64,000 nt of DNA from Mauremys mutica (taxonomy: Eukaryota; Chordata; Testudines; Geoemydidae): positions 63,628,948 through 63,692,947 of the forward strand of contig NC_059082.1 of NCBI RefSeq assembly GCF_020497125.1. The letters run 5' to 3'. Under the pieces are notes generated by a model, which did not search any database, was not told the origin of the DNA, and saw only the letters and a list, made by a program, of their open reading frames with translations. The position numbers and the translations under genes are program-made. Of the stretch, positions 1 to 9,177 are shown piece after piece. The number at the start of each line of letters is the position of its first letter. Position 1 is the first letter of the stretch.

Positions 1-159
1 CAATCTACTCACCCACCCCCCACCCACCCCCAGAAGCGAAAGGTAAAACAATCCTCTGACTCTTTTACATGTCACCCTATCTTTACTGAATGCTGCAGAT
101 AGACGCGATAGTGCAGCACTCAACACCAACATCCTTGCTCCCCCCCCGTCATGGGCGGC

Positions 160-290
160 TGATGGTACAAAAGGATGGAAATGCATCCTCATCATCAGCA
201 TAAGCTGATTGTGCAAAAAGATGGAAATCCATCCTCATCATCAGCCTCAGCTGATGGTACAAAAGGACTGGTAACGGTCCTCGTCATCAG
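160..290. repeat. About three tandem units of roughly 45 bp
   Basis: The block 'CTGATGGTACAAAAGGATGG' followed by 'CATCCTCATCATCAGC' recurs three times with substitutions (near 161, 207 and 251). A related but longer version lies at 930-1030. It is internal to the Harbinger-like element. Confidence 0.65.
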
Positions 291-800
291 CCTATTGGCC
301 CTAATTTTTTCTGGTGGATGGATGGTGCAATATGGCTGGCAACCATCCTCATCATAGCAACAGGGGGCTGAGCTCCATCAGCCCCCACCCTTCATGTGTA
401 AAGAAAAGATTCAGTTGCCCCTGGACTAGCAGTGGGATGCTGGGCTTCTCTCCTACACACTGCTTAATGTCCTGTCTGGACTATCATAGCAGCTGGAGGC
501 TGCCTTCCACTCATTTCTCACTAACAAGTCAGTGTGTCTTATTCCTGCATTCTTTATTAATTCATCACACAAGTGGGGGGACAATGCTACGGTAGCCAAG
601 AAAGGCTGGGGGAAGAACGGAATCAACAGGTGGGGTTGTTACAGGAGCACCCCCTGTGAATAGCATACAGATAATAATTTCTGCGGGCTCTGACACAGAG
701 CAGGTGGTTCTCTAGCACACTTGCCTATATTAGGCAGCACTGATTCTATTTTTAGATACCAAAAAGGAGGGATTGACTCAGGGAGTCATTCCCAATTTTT

Positions 801-992
801 GCTTTTGCGCCCCTGGCTGATCGGCCAGGGGCACTTATGACAGCAGCCAATGGTACAAAACGATGGAAGGTACAATATGGCTAGTAACCACTCTTGGCTT
901 TTGCGCCCCTGGCTGATTGACCAGGGGCACTAGCAGCAAATGGTACAAAAGGACTGGTAGCCATGATCATCCTCAGTTCCAATTTATGGAAG
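801..992. repeat. 96-bp tandem duplication carrying a hairpin
   Basis: GCTTTTGCGCCCCTGGCTGA begins at 801 and again at 897, a period of 96 bp. In the first unit CCCCTGGC pairs with GCCAGGGG across a 6-base loop (perfect 8-bp stem); in the second the stem is 7 bp. The units also share the 'TGGTACAAAA' block. Confidence 0.7.
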
Positions 993-1515
993 GATTTGGA
1001 TGGTGCAATATGGCTAGTAACCATCTCTGCTGTCATGCAAAAGCAAAAGCATGCTTCTGTGTAGCGCTGCTGAATCGCCTGTGTGAGCGGCATCTAGTAC
1101 ACATACGGTGAGAGTCACAAACGGCAAAAAAAGCTCCATGATTGCCATGCTATGGCATCTGCCAGGGCAATCCAGGGGAAAAAGACGCGAAATGCTTGTC
1201 TGCCGTTGCTTTCCCAGACGAAGGAGTGACTGACGACATTTACCCAGAACCACCCGCGACAATGATTTTTGCCCCATCAGGCACTGGGATCTCAACCCGG
1301 AAGTTCCAAGGGGCGGGGGAGGCTGCGGGAACTATGGGATAGCTAGGGAATAGCTACCCACAGTGCAACGCTCCAGAAATCGACGCTAGCCTCGGACCAT
1401 GGACGCACACCACCGATTTAATGTGTTTAGTGTGGCCGCGCGCACTCGATTTTATAAAATCTGTTTTACAAAACCGGTTTATGCAAATTCGGAATAGTCC
1501 CGTAGTGTAGACGTA

Positions 1516-1760
1516 CCCGTAGACATACCTGAGCTAACTTTAATCTAGCTGCAGCACTATGGGCTTGAGTGCCAGCTAGCCACCTGAGAAAGTGTCCACA
1601 GTCCCACTTGTATGGCCCATGATGAAGCCCTTGCTGCTCCAGCTTCATTGCTATTTGGTACCTGGCTAGGTTGGGTATATCTACAGGAGAGGCAGTTAAA
1701 ACCGATGGTTGCAGAGTAGTCCTGTCCTTAGAGAATCCACAACCCTAATATGACTAGCCT
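1516..1760. other. Unassigned spacer between Harbinger-like edge and LINE
   Basis: The first bases ('GTAGACATACCTGAGCTAAC') look like the terminus of another small DNA element, but I could not find its partner end. No gene is seen. Confidence 0.3.
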
Positions 1761-2825
1761 CTAACTAAAAGGAGCGCACCTTACCTTAGACCTTTGTTCC
1801 TCCTCTGGCGCTGAAACGTTGGGCAGTCCAGTTCCTAACTGTGATACTTCTTCCGCAGTGATGCCAGTGCATTCAGTATCCTCTGTCAGTGTCTTCTCCC
1901 AGTTCTTTTTTGGCCTTCCTTGCTTTCTCTTTCCTCCCTTGGGTACCCAGTTTAATGATTGCTTGTCATGTCTCCCATCTTCCATATGGTGTATGTATCC
2001 CAACCACCTAAGCCTTCTTTCTTTGATGATATTGTGTAACATGATGTGACTTGTCAGCTCCCTTACTCTCCCGTTTGTTGTTTTTTTTTCCCATAAATTT
2101 ATAATATATTCCTCAGCCATCTGTGATGAGCAGCTCCAGTCTCTCTTTGTTAGCCACTGTCATTGTCCAAGTCTCTCTTCTGGGTAGTAGTGGGTTCAGT
2201 ATTATTGCATGGTATAATCTGACCTTTTGTTTGATGTGGAGACTTCCATTTGACCAGATGATGTTCATCCTTCCAAAAGTGTTGTTTCCTAATCTTCTAT
2301 AATCCTAATCTTCCTAATCATCCAATACCTTCAGATGTCATCATGCTCCCCAGATGATAGAACTCTTCTACCTGTCCAGTGTCCTTCATAATGATCATTT
2401 TCTTTGCATTTACTTTCAGTCCAATTTTTGCTGCTTCTCTCTAATACAAGGGCAGTCATTCAGTTCCACATCATGCTTAGTAGAGCAGTGATGTTGGCAA
2501 AGTCAAGGTTGTGTAACTCATATCTGCTAAACCATTTTACAATGTTCAGAAGGCTTTTTGTTGCCTGCTTCATCACCCAATCAATTGCAAAGAGGATTGA
2601 TGATAACACACACCTTTGTCTAAATTAAGTCACAATATTGAACTATTCACCAAGGCCTGTATCTGACTTTACAGCATATCTACTTCATCATGTAAACTCC
2701 TTATGTTTGATCAGCTTGCTGGTCTCCCATAGCTTCTAGCTCTCTGTGGAAACTAGCCAACACTTTCTTGAAGTTGATTAAGACAGGCTTTTGCCAAGCA
2801 GTATCTTTTTTGGTGATCTGTCTAA
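1761..2825 (-). mobile_element. LINE reverse-transcriptase fragment, 3' part
   Basis: Minus-strand translation from 2120 to 1761 gives 119 codons with the hallmark 'KERRLRWLGYIHHMEDGR...GRPKKNW' C-terminal block found at the end of many non-LTR retrotransposon ORF2 proteins. Upstream, in frames broken by stops, are 'VRLYHAIIL' and 'ETWTMTVANKERLE' (2150-2230) and an 'INFKKVLASFHRELEAMGD' stretch (2730-2790) corresponding to the middle of an RT domain. Stops and frameshifts throughout show it is dead. It is the downstream half of one element interrupted by the Harbinger at 2826-5298; the upstream piece lies at 5302-5400. The clade (RTE- or I-like rather than CR1) is uncertain. Confidence 0.75.
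2823..2825. repeat. Target-site duplication TAA, left copy
   Basis: TAA immediately precedes the Harbinger left end. The matching copy is at 5299-5301. Three-base TAA/TTA duplications are typical of PIF/Harbinger elements. Confidence 0.8.
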
Positions 2826-3272
2826 GGGTATGTCTACACTACGAAATTAGGTCAAATTTATAGAAGTCGATTTTTAGGAAGCGATTTTATACAGTCGATT
2901 GTGTGTGTCCCCACTAAGCGCATTAAATCGGCAGAGTGCATCCACACTACCGTGGCTAAGCGTCAACTTTTGGAGCGTTGCACTGTGAGTAGCTATCCCA
3001 CAGTTCCCGCAGTTTCCGCTGCCCATTGGAATTCTGGGTTTAGCCCCCACTGCCTGATGGGGCAAAAACATTGTCATGGGTGGTTTGGGGGTACATGTCA
3101 TCGATCGCCCCTCCCTCCGTGAAGGCAACAGCAGACAATCGTTTTGCACCTTTTTTCCGTGCGGATGCCTTACTGCTTTCAGCAGATGGTGCAGTAGGAC
3201 TGCTAACCATCGTCATCCAAACACCACTTCCGCTGCAACTCTGCTCTCCTGGTTCCATGAAGTAAATCTATT

Positions 3273-3997
3273 GTGAGGGCTGCTGTGATCCAAGTAGCCA
3301 GCACAATCACTGAGCTGCTGCTATTAAGGGTAGTAACTCTGGGAAATGTGCAGGTCATAGTGGATGGCTTTGCTGCAATGGGATTCCCTAACTGTGGTGG
3401 GGCAATAAACGGATCCCATATCCTATCCTGGGACCAGACCACTTTGGCAGCCAGTACATAAACCGCAAGGGGTACCTTTCAATGGTGCTGCAAGCACTGG
3501 TGGATCACAAGGGACGTTTCACCAACATCAACATGGGATGGCCGGGAAAGGTACATGGCGCTCACATCTTCAGGAACTCTGGTCTGTTTGAAGGGTCTTA
3601 CTTCCCAGACCAGAAAATAACTGTTGGGAACGTTGAAATGCCTATAGTTATCCTTGGGGACCCAGCCTACCCCTTAATGCTATGGCTCATGAAGCTGTAC
3701 ACAGGCACCCTGGACAGTAGTAAGGAGCTGTTCAACTTTAGGTTGAGCAAGTGCAGAATGGTGGTAGAATGTGCATTTGGACGTTTAAAAGCGCGCTGGC
3801 GCAGTTTACTGACTTGGTTAGACCTCAGCAAAACCAATATTCCAATTGTTATTGCCACTTGCTGTGTGCTATCTGTGAGAGTAAGGGGGAGATGTTTATG
3901 GTGGGGTGGGAGGTTGAGGCAAATTGCCTGGCCACTGGTTACATGCAGCCAGACACCAGGGCAATTAGAAGGGCACGCTGCACATCAGAAGCTTTGA
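3273..3997 (+). pseudogene. Harbinger transposase (DDE_Tnp_4 type), broken
   Basis: Two overlapping-frame pieces. Piece one (3273-3461) carries 'GFPNCGGAINGSHI', where relatives have Asp at the residue before Gly; here the codon is AAC, so the first catalytic Asp appears to be Asn. A frameshift near 3461-3470 moves the reading to the frame of 3482, where 'QYINRKGYLSMVLQALVDHK' continues the protein. The second Asp ('LGDPAYPL', near 3655-3680) and the catalytic Glu ('VVECAFGRLKARWR', near 3760-3800) are retained. The N-terminal part upstream of 3273 is missing or unreadable. In intact relatives this nuclease cuts the terminal repeats and joins them to a TAA/TTA target together with the Myb-like partner. 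Confidence 0.85.
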
Positions 3998-4159
3998 AAA
4001 CCAGTTTCATGACTGGCCAGGCTAGTGTGATAGTTCTGTTCATTTCTCCTTGATGAAAACCCGCCCCCTTGATTCACTCTACTTCCCTGTAAGACAACCA
4101 CCCTCCCCCCTTCCATCACTGCTGGCAGAGGCAATAAAGTCATTGTTGTTTCAAAATCA

Positions 4160-4186
4160 TGCATTCTTTATTAATTCATCACACAA
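4160..4186. repeat. 27-bp match to position 546-572
   Basis: The 27 bases beginning TGCATTCTTTATTAATTCAT are identical at 546-572 and 4160-4186, in the same orientation, although the left-hand Harbinger-like element otherwise reads in the opposite direction. They lie between the two convergent genes of this element. Confidence 0.75.
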
Positions 4187-4291
4187 ATAGGGGGATAACT
4201 GCCAAGGGAGCCGGGGAGGGGTGGAGGAGGAGGGGAGCACCAGGCGGTGTGGTGGAGGAGGAAAGTACAAGGCCACACTGCACTTCAAAAC

Positions 4292-4821
4292 TTATTGAAT
4301 GCCAGCCTTCTGTTGCTTGGGCAGTCCTCTGGGGTGGAGCGGTTGGGTGCCTATAGCCCCTCTCCCCCACATTCTTGGGCATCTGGGTGAGGAGGATATG
4401 GAACTTGGGGAGGAGGGCAGGTAGTTACATAAAGGCTGCAGCAGCGTTCTGTGCTCCTGCTGCCTTTCCTGCAGCTCCACCAGACGCCGGAGCATATCAG
4501 TTTGATGCCCCAGTAGCCTCAGCATTGCATCCTGCCTCCTCTCATCTTGATCCCACCACCTCTCATCTTGCTCCTGCCACCTCTCAGCTCGTTCATTCCT
4601 CCTCTCCTCTCGTTCATTTTCTGCTTTCCTGAACTCTGACATTGTTTGCCTCCACACATTCTGCTGAGCTCTTTCAGTGTGAGAGGACTGTATAGCTCAG
4701 AGAACATTTCATCGCAAGTGCATTTTTTTCGCCGCCTTCTCTGCGCTAGCCACTCTGCGGGTCCCTGTTGTAGCCTCTGTCCATCATGCTCTTGGAGATT
4801 TTTTTTCAAATATTTTGGCAT
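4292..4821 (-). pseudogene. Harbinger Myb/SANT-like partner protein, C-terminal part, frameshifted
   Basis: Reading from 4821 downward gives 'EWLAQRRRRKKCTCDEMFSEL'-type basic sequence. After a frameshift near 4680-4690 the protein continues in the frame of 4292-4657, starting just upstream of 'MSEFRKAENEREERRNE', a charged coiled-coil stretch with repeated 'WxxQDERR' and 'LQERQQEH' motifs and a Pro/Ser-rich tail. In Harbinger elements the second gene is a DNA-binding Myb/trihelix protein that carries the transposase to the nucleus and to the element ends; the part visible here is the linker and coiled coil. The N-terminal DNA-binding domain is not clearly readable between 4822 and 5200. Orientation opposite to the transposase fits the family. 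Confidence 0.65.
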
Positions 4822-5298
4822 TTTGTCTTTTGGAACGGAGTTCTGATAGCACAGATTTGTCTCCCTAAACAGCGATCAGATCCAGTATCTCCCATTTGGT
4901 CAATGCTGGAGATCTTTTGCAATTCTGGGACTCCATGGTCACCTGTGCTGATGAGCTCACCACACTGGCCAAACAGGAAATGAAATTCAAAATTTCCTGG
5001 GGCTTTTGCTGTGTACCTGGCTAGTGCATCTGAGTTGAAAGTGCTGTCCAGAGCGGTTGTAATGGAGCACTCTAGGATAGCTCTCGGAGGCCAATACCAT
5101 TGAATTGCGTCCACACTACCCCAAATTGGACCCGGCAATGTCGATTTCAGCGCTAATCGCCTCATCGGGGAGGAGTACAAAAATTGATTTTAAGACCCCT
5201 TTAAGTTGACAAAAATGGCTTCGTCGTGTGGACGGGTGCAGGGTTAAATCAATCTAATGCTGCTAAATTCGACCTAAACACATAGGGTAGACCAGGGC

Positions 5299-5301
5299 TA
5301 A
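5299..5301. repeat. Target-site duplication TAA, right copy
   Basis: Partner of 2823-2825. Removing one copy and the element restores an uninterrupted LINE reading frame. Confidence 0.8.
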
Positions 5302-5400
5302 GAAGGAATATCTGTTCAGAACATGATCTACCTGGATGGAACCCAGCCTGTTCTCATAATATCTCATTCACTGCCCTCATTCTATTCAACACAAGTCTCT
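5302..5400 (-). mobile_element. LINE reverse-transcriptase fragment, 5' part
   Basis: Minus-strand translation shows 'VLNRM' and then 'EQAGFHPGRSCSEQIFL' after one stop codon, the conserved RT block normally written EQAGFRPGRSCTDQI. It is the upstream half of the LINE at 1761-2825. Homology is lost near 5400, so the element was probably 5'-truncated there. Confidence 0.75.
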
Positions 5401-5401
5401 A

Positions 5402-6552
5402 CCTGTAAAGGGAGGCTGCCTATTCCTGTGAGTCTAACTCTGAGCACAATCCCCAGAGGGACTGAGGATTAATACTTTTTTAGAAACCTTTTTAAAAAAA
5501 AAAAAAAAGCTTAGGGGGAAATCCATGTTAGAAGGAAAGGAAGAAATGCTGCTATACCACTTGTTTAAAAAAGTCAGCTATCTGAAAGCTACTGAGATGT
5601 TTGAAATGCAAATAGTAGTTTTGGCAGGAGGGATTAGTAGGCAGAGTGCAGGTGGAGTCATTCAAAGGTGCATAATGAGTGCCATTTATCACATCTCTAC
5701 AGCTGAAGGTGGATATCCCTGCTGAGTGTGGTGTCACATGATCAAGTTGCCGACATAATAATTGCAACACACTGATAGTTATGAAATTTGTATTTCTAAT
5801 TTTAGTTTCAAGTTACTAAGGTGGCTCTAAATATTCCAGCATATTTCTAATTTAGTTTATGAAGCATAGACATTTTCAAACTTCTTTATCATATGTAAAG
5901 AATGTTTGCATGATCTATACTGAATTAGGAGGAATTGCTCCCAGGCAACACAACAGTTTTTTAAAGCAACTGTTATTCGAATTTGAGCTCCTTTGTTTCT
6001 CAATGCTTGTTTTTTAAATATATATGAATACAGACACTTTTTAAATAACAAAAATAAAACAGAATGTGTGAGAAACCAGTATAGCGAATATATACAGACG
6101 TTTTGTCATGTGCACAAACCCTAGTCCAAGCCTGCACATTTTTTGCAGGAACTCGCATTGCTCTGTACAGAAAAATGTAAATACTGTGTACACCAATGGT
6201 AACCTATGTATCATAGACTCTCTTAGATTAATTTCTGTTTTGCTTTAAAAGGCCACAGTTCTAGATCATCTTCCCAATTTTCTTTTTCTTAATTACCTCT
6301 TAAGTTTAAGTAAAATGGAATATAAATGATTATACAACACTGAGAGTATAGGAGGTGATTAACTTTTGGAATAGAATGTTACTCAGTAAACCTCTGTTTT
6401 TCATGGGCATCGTATTTACTTTGAAAATCTTACAAAGGATTAAAGTGCCTGTGTACAGTCACCTTTCCATGCAAAGGGCCACAAGCTTACCATACGAAAA
6501 TACGCATAGGGGCTAGAAAACTTCTGGTTTCCATTCTATCGTCAAGCTAAGA
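5402..6552. other. No gene or recognisable repeat
   Basis: AT-rich sequence with a poly-A run at about 5494-5508 and only short chance frames. It is probably intronic to the gene whose exons begin at 11877. Confidence 0.5.
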
Positions 6553-7187
6553 CAGTGGCTCTCAACCTTTCCAGACTACTGGACCCCTTTCAAGAGTCTG
6601 ATTTGTCTTGTATACTCCCCAAGTTTCACCTCACTTAAAAACTTATCAGACATAAGAAAATACAACAGTGTCACAGCATGCTATTCTGGAAAAAGTGCTT
6701 ACTTTCTCATTTTCACCATATATTCCAGTTGATTTATTTTATAATTATAAATATTATACTTACATTTCAGTGTACAGTATAAATTCATGGAGAATATTCC
6801 ATTAATGGTTATTAGCCAGGATGGGAAGGGATGGTGTCCCTAGCCTCTGTTTGCCAGAAGCTGGGAATGGGTGACAGAGGATGGATCACTTGATTACCTG
6901 TTCTGTTCATTCCCTCTGGGGCACCTGGCATTGGCCACTGTCAGAAGACAGTATACTGGGCTAGATGGACTTTGGTCTGCCCCAAGATGGCCATTCTTAT
7001 ATTCTTATGTAGTGTATAGAGCAGTATAAATAAATTATAGTCTATGAAATTTGTATTTGTACTGACTTCACTGTGCTTTTTATGTAGCCTGTTGTAAAAC
7101 TAGGCAAATATCTAGATGAGTTGATGTACCCCCAAAAGACCTCTGAGTACCGCCAGGGGTACACATACCCCTGGTTGAGAACCACTG
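6553..7187. mobile_element. hAT-type non-autonomous element with CR1 tail inside
   Basis: Ends CAGTGGCTCTCAACC and GGTTGAGAACCACTG form a 14/15 inverted repeat of hAT style. Flanking 8-mers AGCTAAGA and ATCTAAGC match at 6 of 8 positions, consistent with an old 8-bp target duplication. There is no transposase frame. The middle (6785-7021) is a later CR1 insertion. Confidence 0.75.
6785..7021 (+). mobile_element. CR1 LINE 3' end
   Basis: Contains the diagnostic turtle CR1 3' UTR phrases 'TGTCCCTAGCCTCTGTTTGC', 'GGCATTGGCCACTGTCAGAA' and a terminal 'TTCTTATATTCTTATG' tail. The 10-mer CAGTATAAAT occurs on both sides (6775-6784 and 7022-7031), a possible target duplication. The element is 5'-truncated. 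Confidence 0.8.
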
Positions 7188-8800
7188 ATCTAAGCAACCT
7201 GATCTATCTCAGGGCACCTCTTGCTGTGGTATTAAGGAGCAGGAAGTTCCTCGACATTTAACCCCTCCCCATACATGCCACCATAATAGCAGGAAATTAT
7301 GTCCCTAACCAAAAGACGTTGAGTCACCTTCAGATGAGCAACTGCATAGTTCCATTTAGCTTCCTCTTTCCCCATGATAACATTTCTCCAAGATCTAAGC
7401 TGCTGTTAACTGGAAATAAATCTCTACAGCTGCAATGCCTACTGCCCATGAGAGTAGGAATGACTGTTGGTTCAACTAGCAATGACTTTGTGGATAGGTT
7501 TCCAAGGAAACTTGACTAGTCTTCAGGGGAGCCTGCTATGCCAAGAAGCAGGTTTAGGTAAATATTGAGGAAGCTTGCTCCTGCCCTCCCCATCCTTAAG
7601 ACTCCTTTTCATAATGCTTACAGAAGTAAACCAAGCCAACCAAAACCAAAGTTGTTTTCCTGTAAGGTTTGGTCTTATGCATTGCCTCAGTTTTGTGTCT
7701 TGTACCACAGCAAGCACTATTATTTTAACAAATAATAATCTTTCTGAAACATTAAGTTGAATATTCATCTATTACAAATTGTTCTGGAGACATTTACAGA
7801 GTGGAGACTGTCATATAATAGAGTGAGATGGGAAAGGAACGATACTGTAGTGGAGGTGTACGTGAGTTGTGGAAGCAAAGTTATGTTATGTTTTCTACCG
7901 TACCCTATTATGTGGGACTATATACTGAACAGTAAGCTGAAATATCTTTTCCTTTATTTGCTAATACCCAGATTTCCTTAAGTGCCCAGCATCCACAAAT
8001 CCCACTGCAATCACTAGGAACGAGAGATATTCAGCACCTTTGAAAACCAGTCTATATTGACTTTATGTTAAATATTGTGTTATCTAGACCTGGTGGGGTT
8101 TATTTGTTTTTTTTTTAAAAAGGCAGCAGCAGGAGCACTCTAGCTACATGACATCATGTGGATACCACTTCACTGGATCTTTATGAAAATGGGTTAGAAA
8201 ATGACATTATTCAGTGATTAAAATATCATGTGACTTTTTAAAAAAAAATCTAGAATTTGGAACCCTTAAATTGATTTGTCAGAGTTATCTACAGGCTACA
8301 GTAATCTTTTGGGGATTTCTTAGAATCATAGATGCTCCGGCAACTATTGCTTGGCAGTTCCTATATATAGCATTCAGCGTACACATTGCTTGGAAACAGT
8401 ACATATCACATTTTCTGAATAACAGAAAAAAATCCCTAAATCTCATGTATCAGACTATAGAGAATAAGGAAGTAGTGGAAGCCTCATTGCTAGTCATTCA
8501 AATCTGGACTGGACAAAATATTTGAGAATATTTACAAAACAATTGGTGTGGGGTGGACTGAGCATTGGAATGAGAGCTGATCAATATGAAGTTTCAGATA
8601 AATTATGGTTGTGTGAGCATAGGAATTAGAAACGGACAAGATGGCAGTATTCTGATACTGAGTTGGCATGAAGAGTGAATAAGCTTTTGCTTAATAATGA
8701 GTATATACTTATCCCTTTAAAAAACTGTGCAGTATAATTATGGGCTTCAACTGAAATCTTTTGCAGCACCCTGCAGAACAGGATTCTTCATTTTTTCAAC
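7188..8800. other. No gene or clear repeat
   Basis: AT-rich. The frames at 7319-7519, 7523-7768, 7757-7981 and 8214-8525 show no recognisable domain or splice context and are treated as chance. Probably intron. Confidence 0.4.
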
Positions 8801-9177
8801 CTATTCAGCAGCAGTGTGGCTGTCACATAGAACTGTTTCATAATCAATTTCATGCAAGTCATTCTGAAGAGTTGGAAGTGGAGAAACAAACACGGTTGTC
8901 CACCCTTCTGAACAAATCAGTTCAAGCAATCTCAGAATACAATATCCATGTTCCTTTGCATAGTAGGAAAGAATAGGTCCCTCCACAGCAAATATGATTG
9001 GTGCAATGCTGTGGCCTGATTTGTGCAGGAAGTCTAACAATCCTTTCTGTCCTTTAAATGTATAAACCCCTTTAATTATAGATGCTGAAGCTGAGGAAAC
9101 AATGACATTAGCTGAACAACTTGTATATAGCTGCAAAGCCATCTGTCTTTGAAGAAAAATGGCTCTTGTGTCTTTAG
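8801..9177 (-). other. Open reading frame of unknown origin next to a CR1 end
   Basis: On the minus strand a frame runs without a stop from 9355, where it encodes the CR1 C-terminus, down to a TAG at 8801-8803. After CR1 homology ends near 9177, about 125 codons stay open and read like ordinary protein (for example 'KGVYTFKGQKGLLDFLHKSG' and 'AVEGPILSYYAKEHGY'). I recognise no family. It could be a decayed retrocopy, a 3'-transduced piece, an exon of an unseen minus-strand gene, or chance. There is no clear poly-A tail or splice pair to decide. The + strand over 8761-8976 is also open, which weakens the coding argument. Confidence 0.35.

Larger units (their letters stand above)
1..1515 (-). 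mobile_element. Rearranged PIF/Harbinger-like element, partial
   Basis: The right edge (about 1400-1515) ends in GTAGTGTAGACGTACCC, whose reverse complement is a Harbinger-type terminus of the same style as the element at 2826. Positions 1040-1340 read on the minus strand resemble the left part of that element: both have the 'CAGTTCCCGCAG' stretch and a 'CTGATGGGGCAAAAA' block. The lower edge is not visible and may lie outside the window. Several short open frames here (for example 881-1093 and 1014-1295 minus) are degenerate and are not claimed as genes. The interior holds tandem repeats, listed separately. Family assignment is inference from terminus and internal similarity. Confidence 0.5.
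2826..5298 (+). mobile_element. PIF/Harbinger DNA transposon, decayed, 2473 bp
   Basis: Left end GGGTATGTCTACACTACGAA and right end (reverse complement GCCCTGGTCTACCCTATGTG) align without gaps at 24 of the first 35 positions and are flanked by TAA. The element has the standard two-gene plan: a transposase on the + strand (3273-3997) and a Myb/SANT-type partner on the - strand (4292-4821), facing each other. It lies inside a LINE reverse-transcriptase fragment. Both genes are broken, so it cannot move on its own. Confidence 0.88.

Noticed and set aside
4806..5180. 124-codon minus-strand frame upstream of the Harbinger Myb-like gene
   Set aside because: It runs into the Harbinger terminal region and shows no domain; probably leader sequence of the element read by chance.
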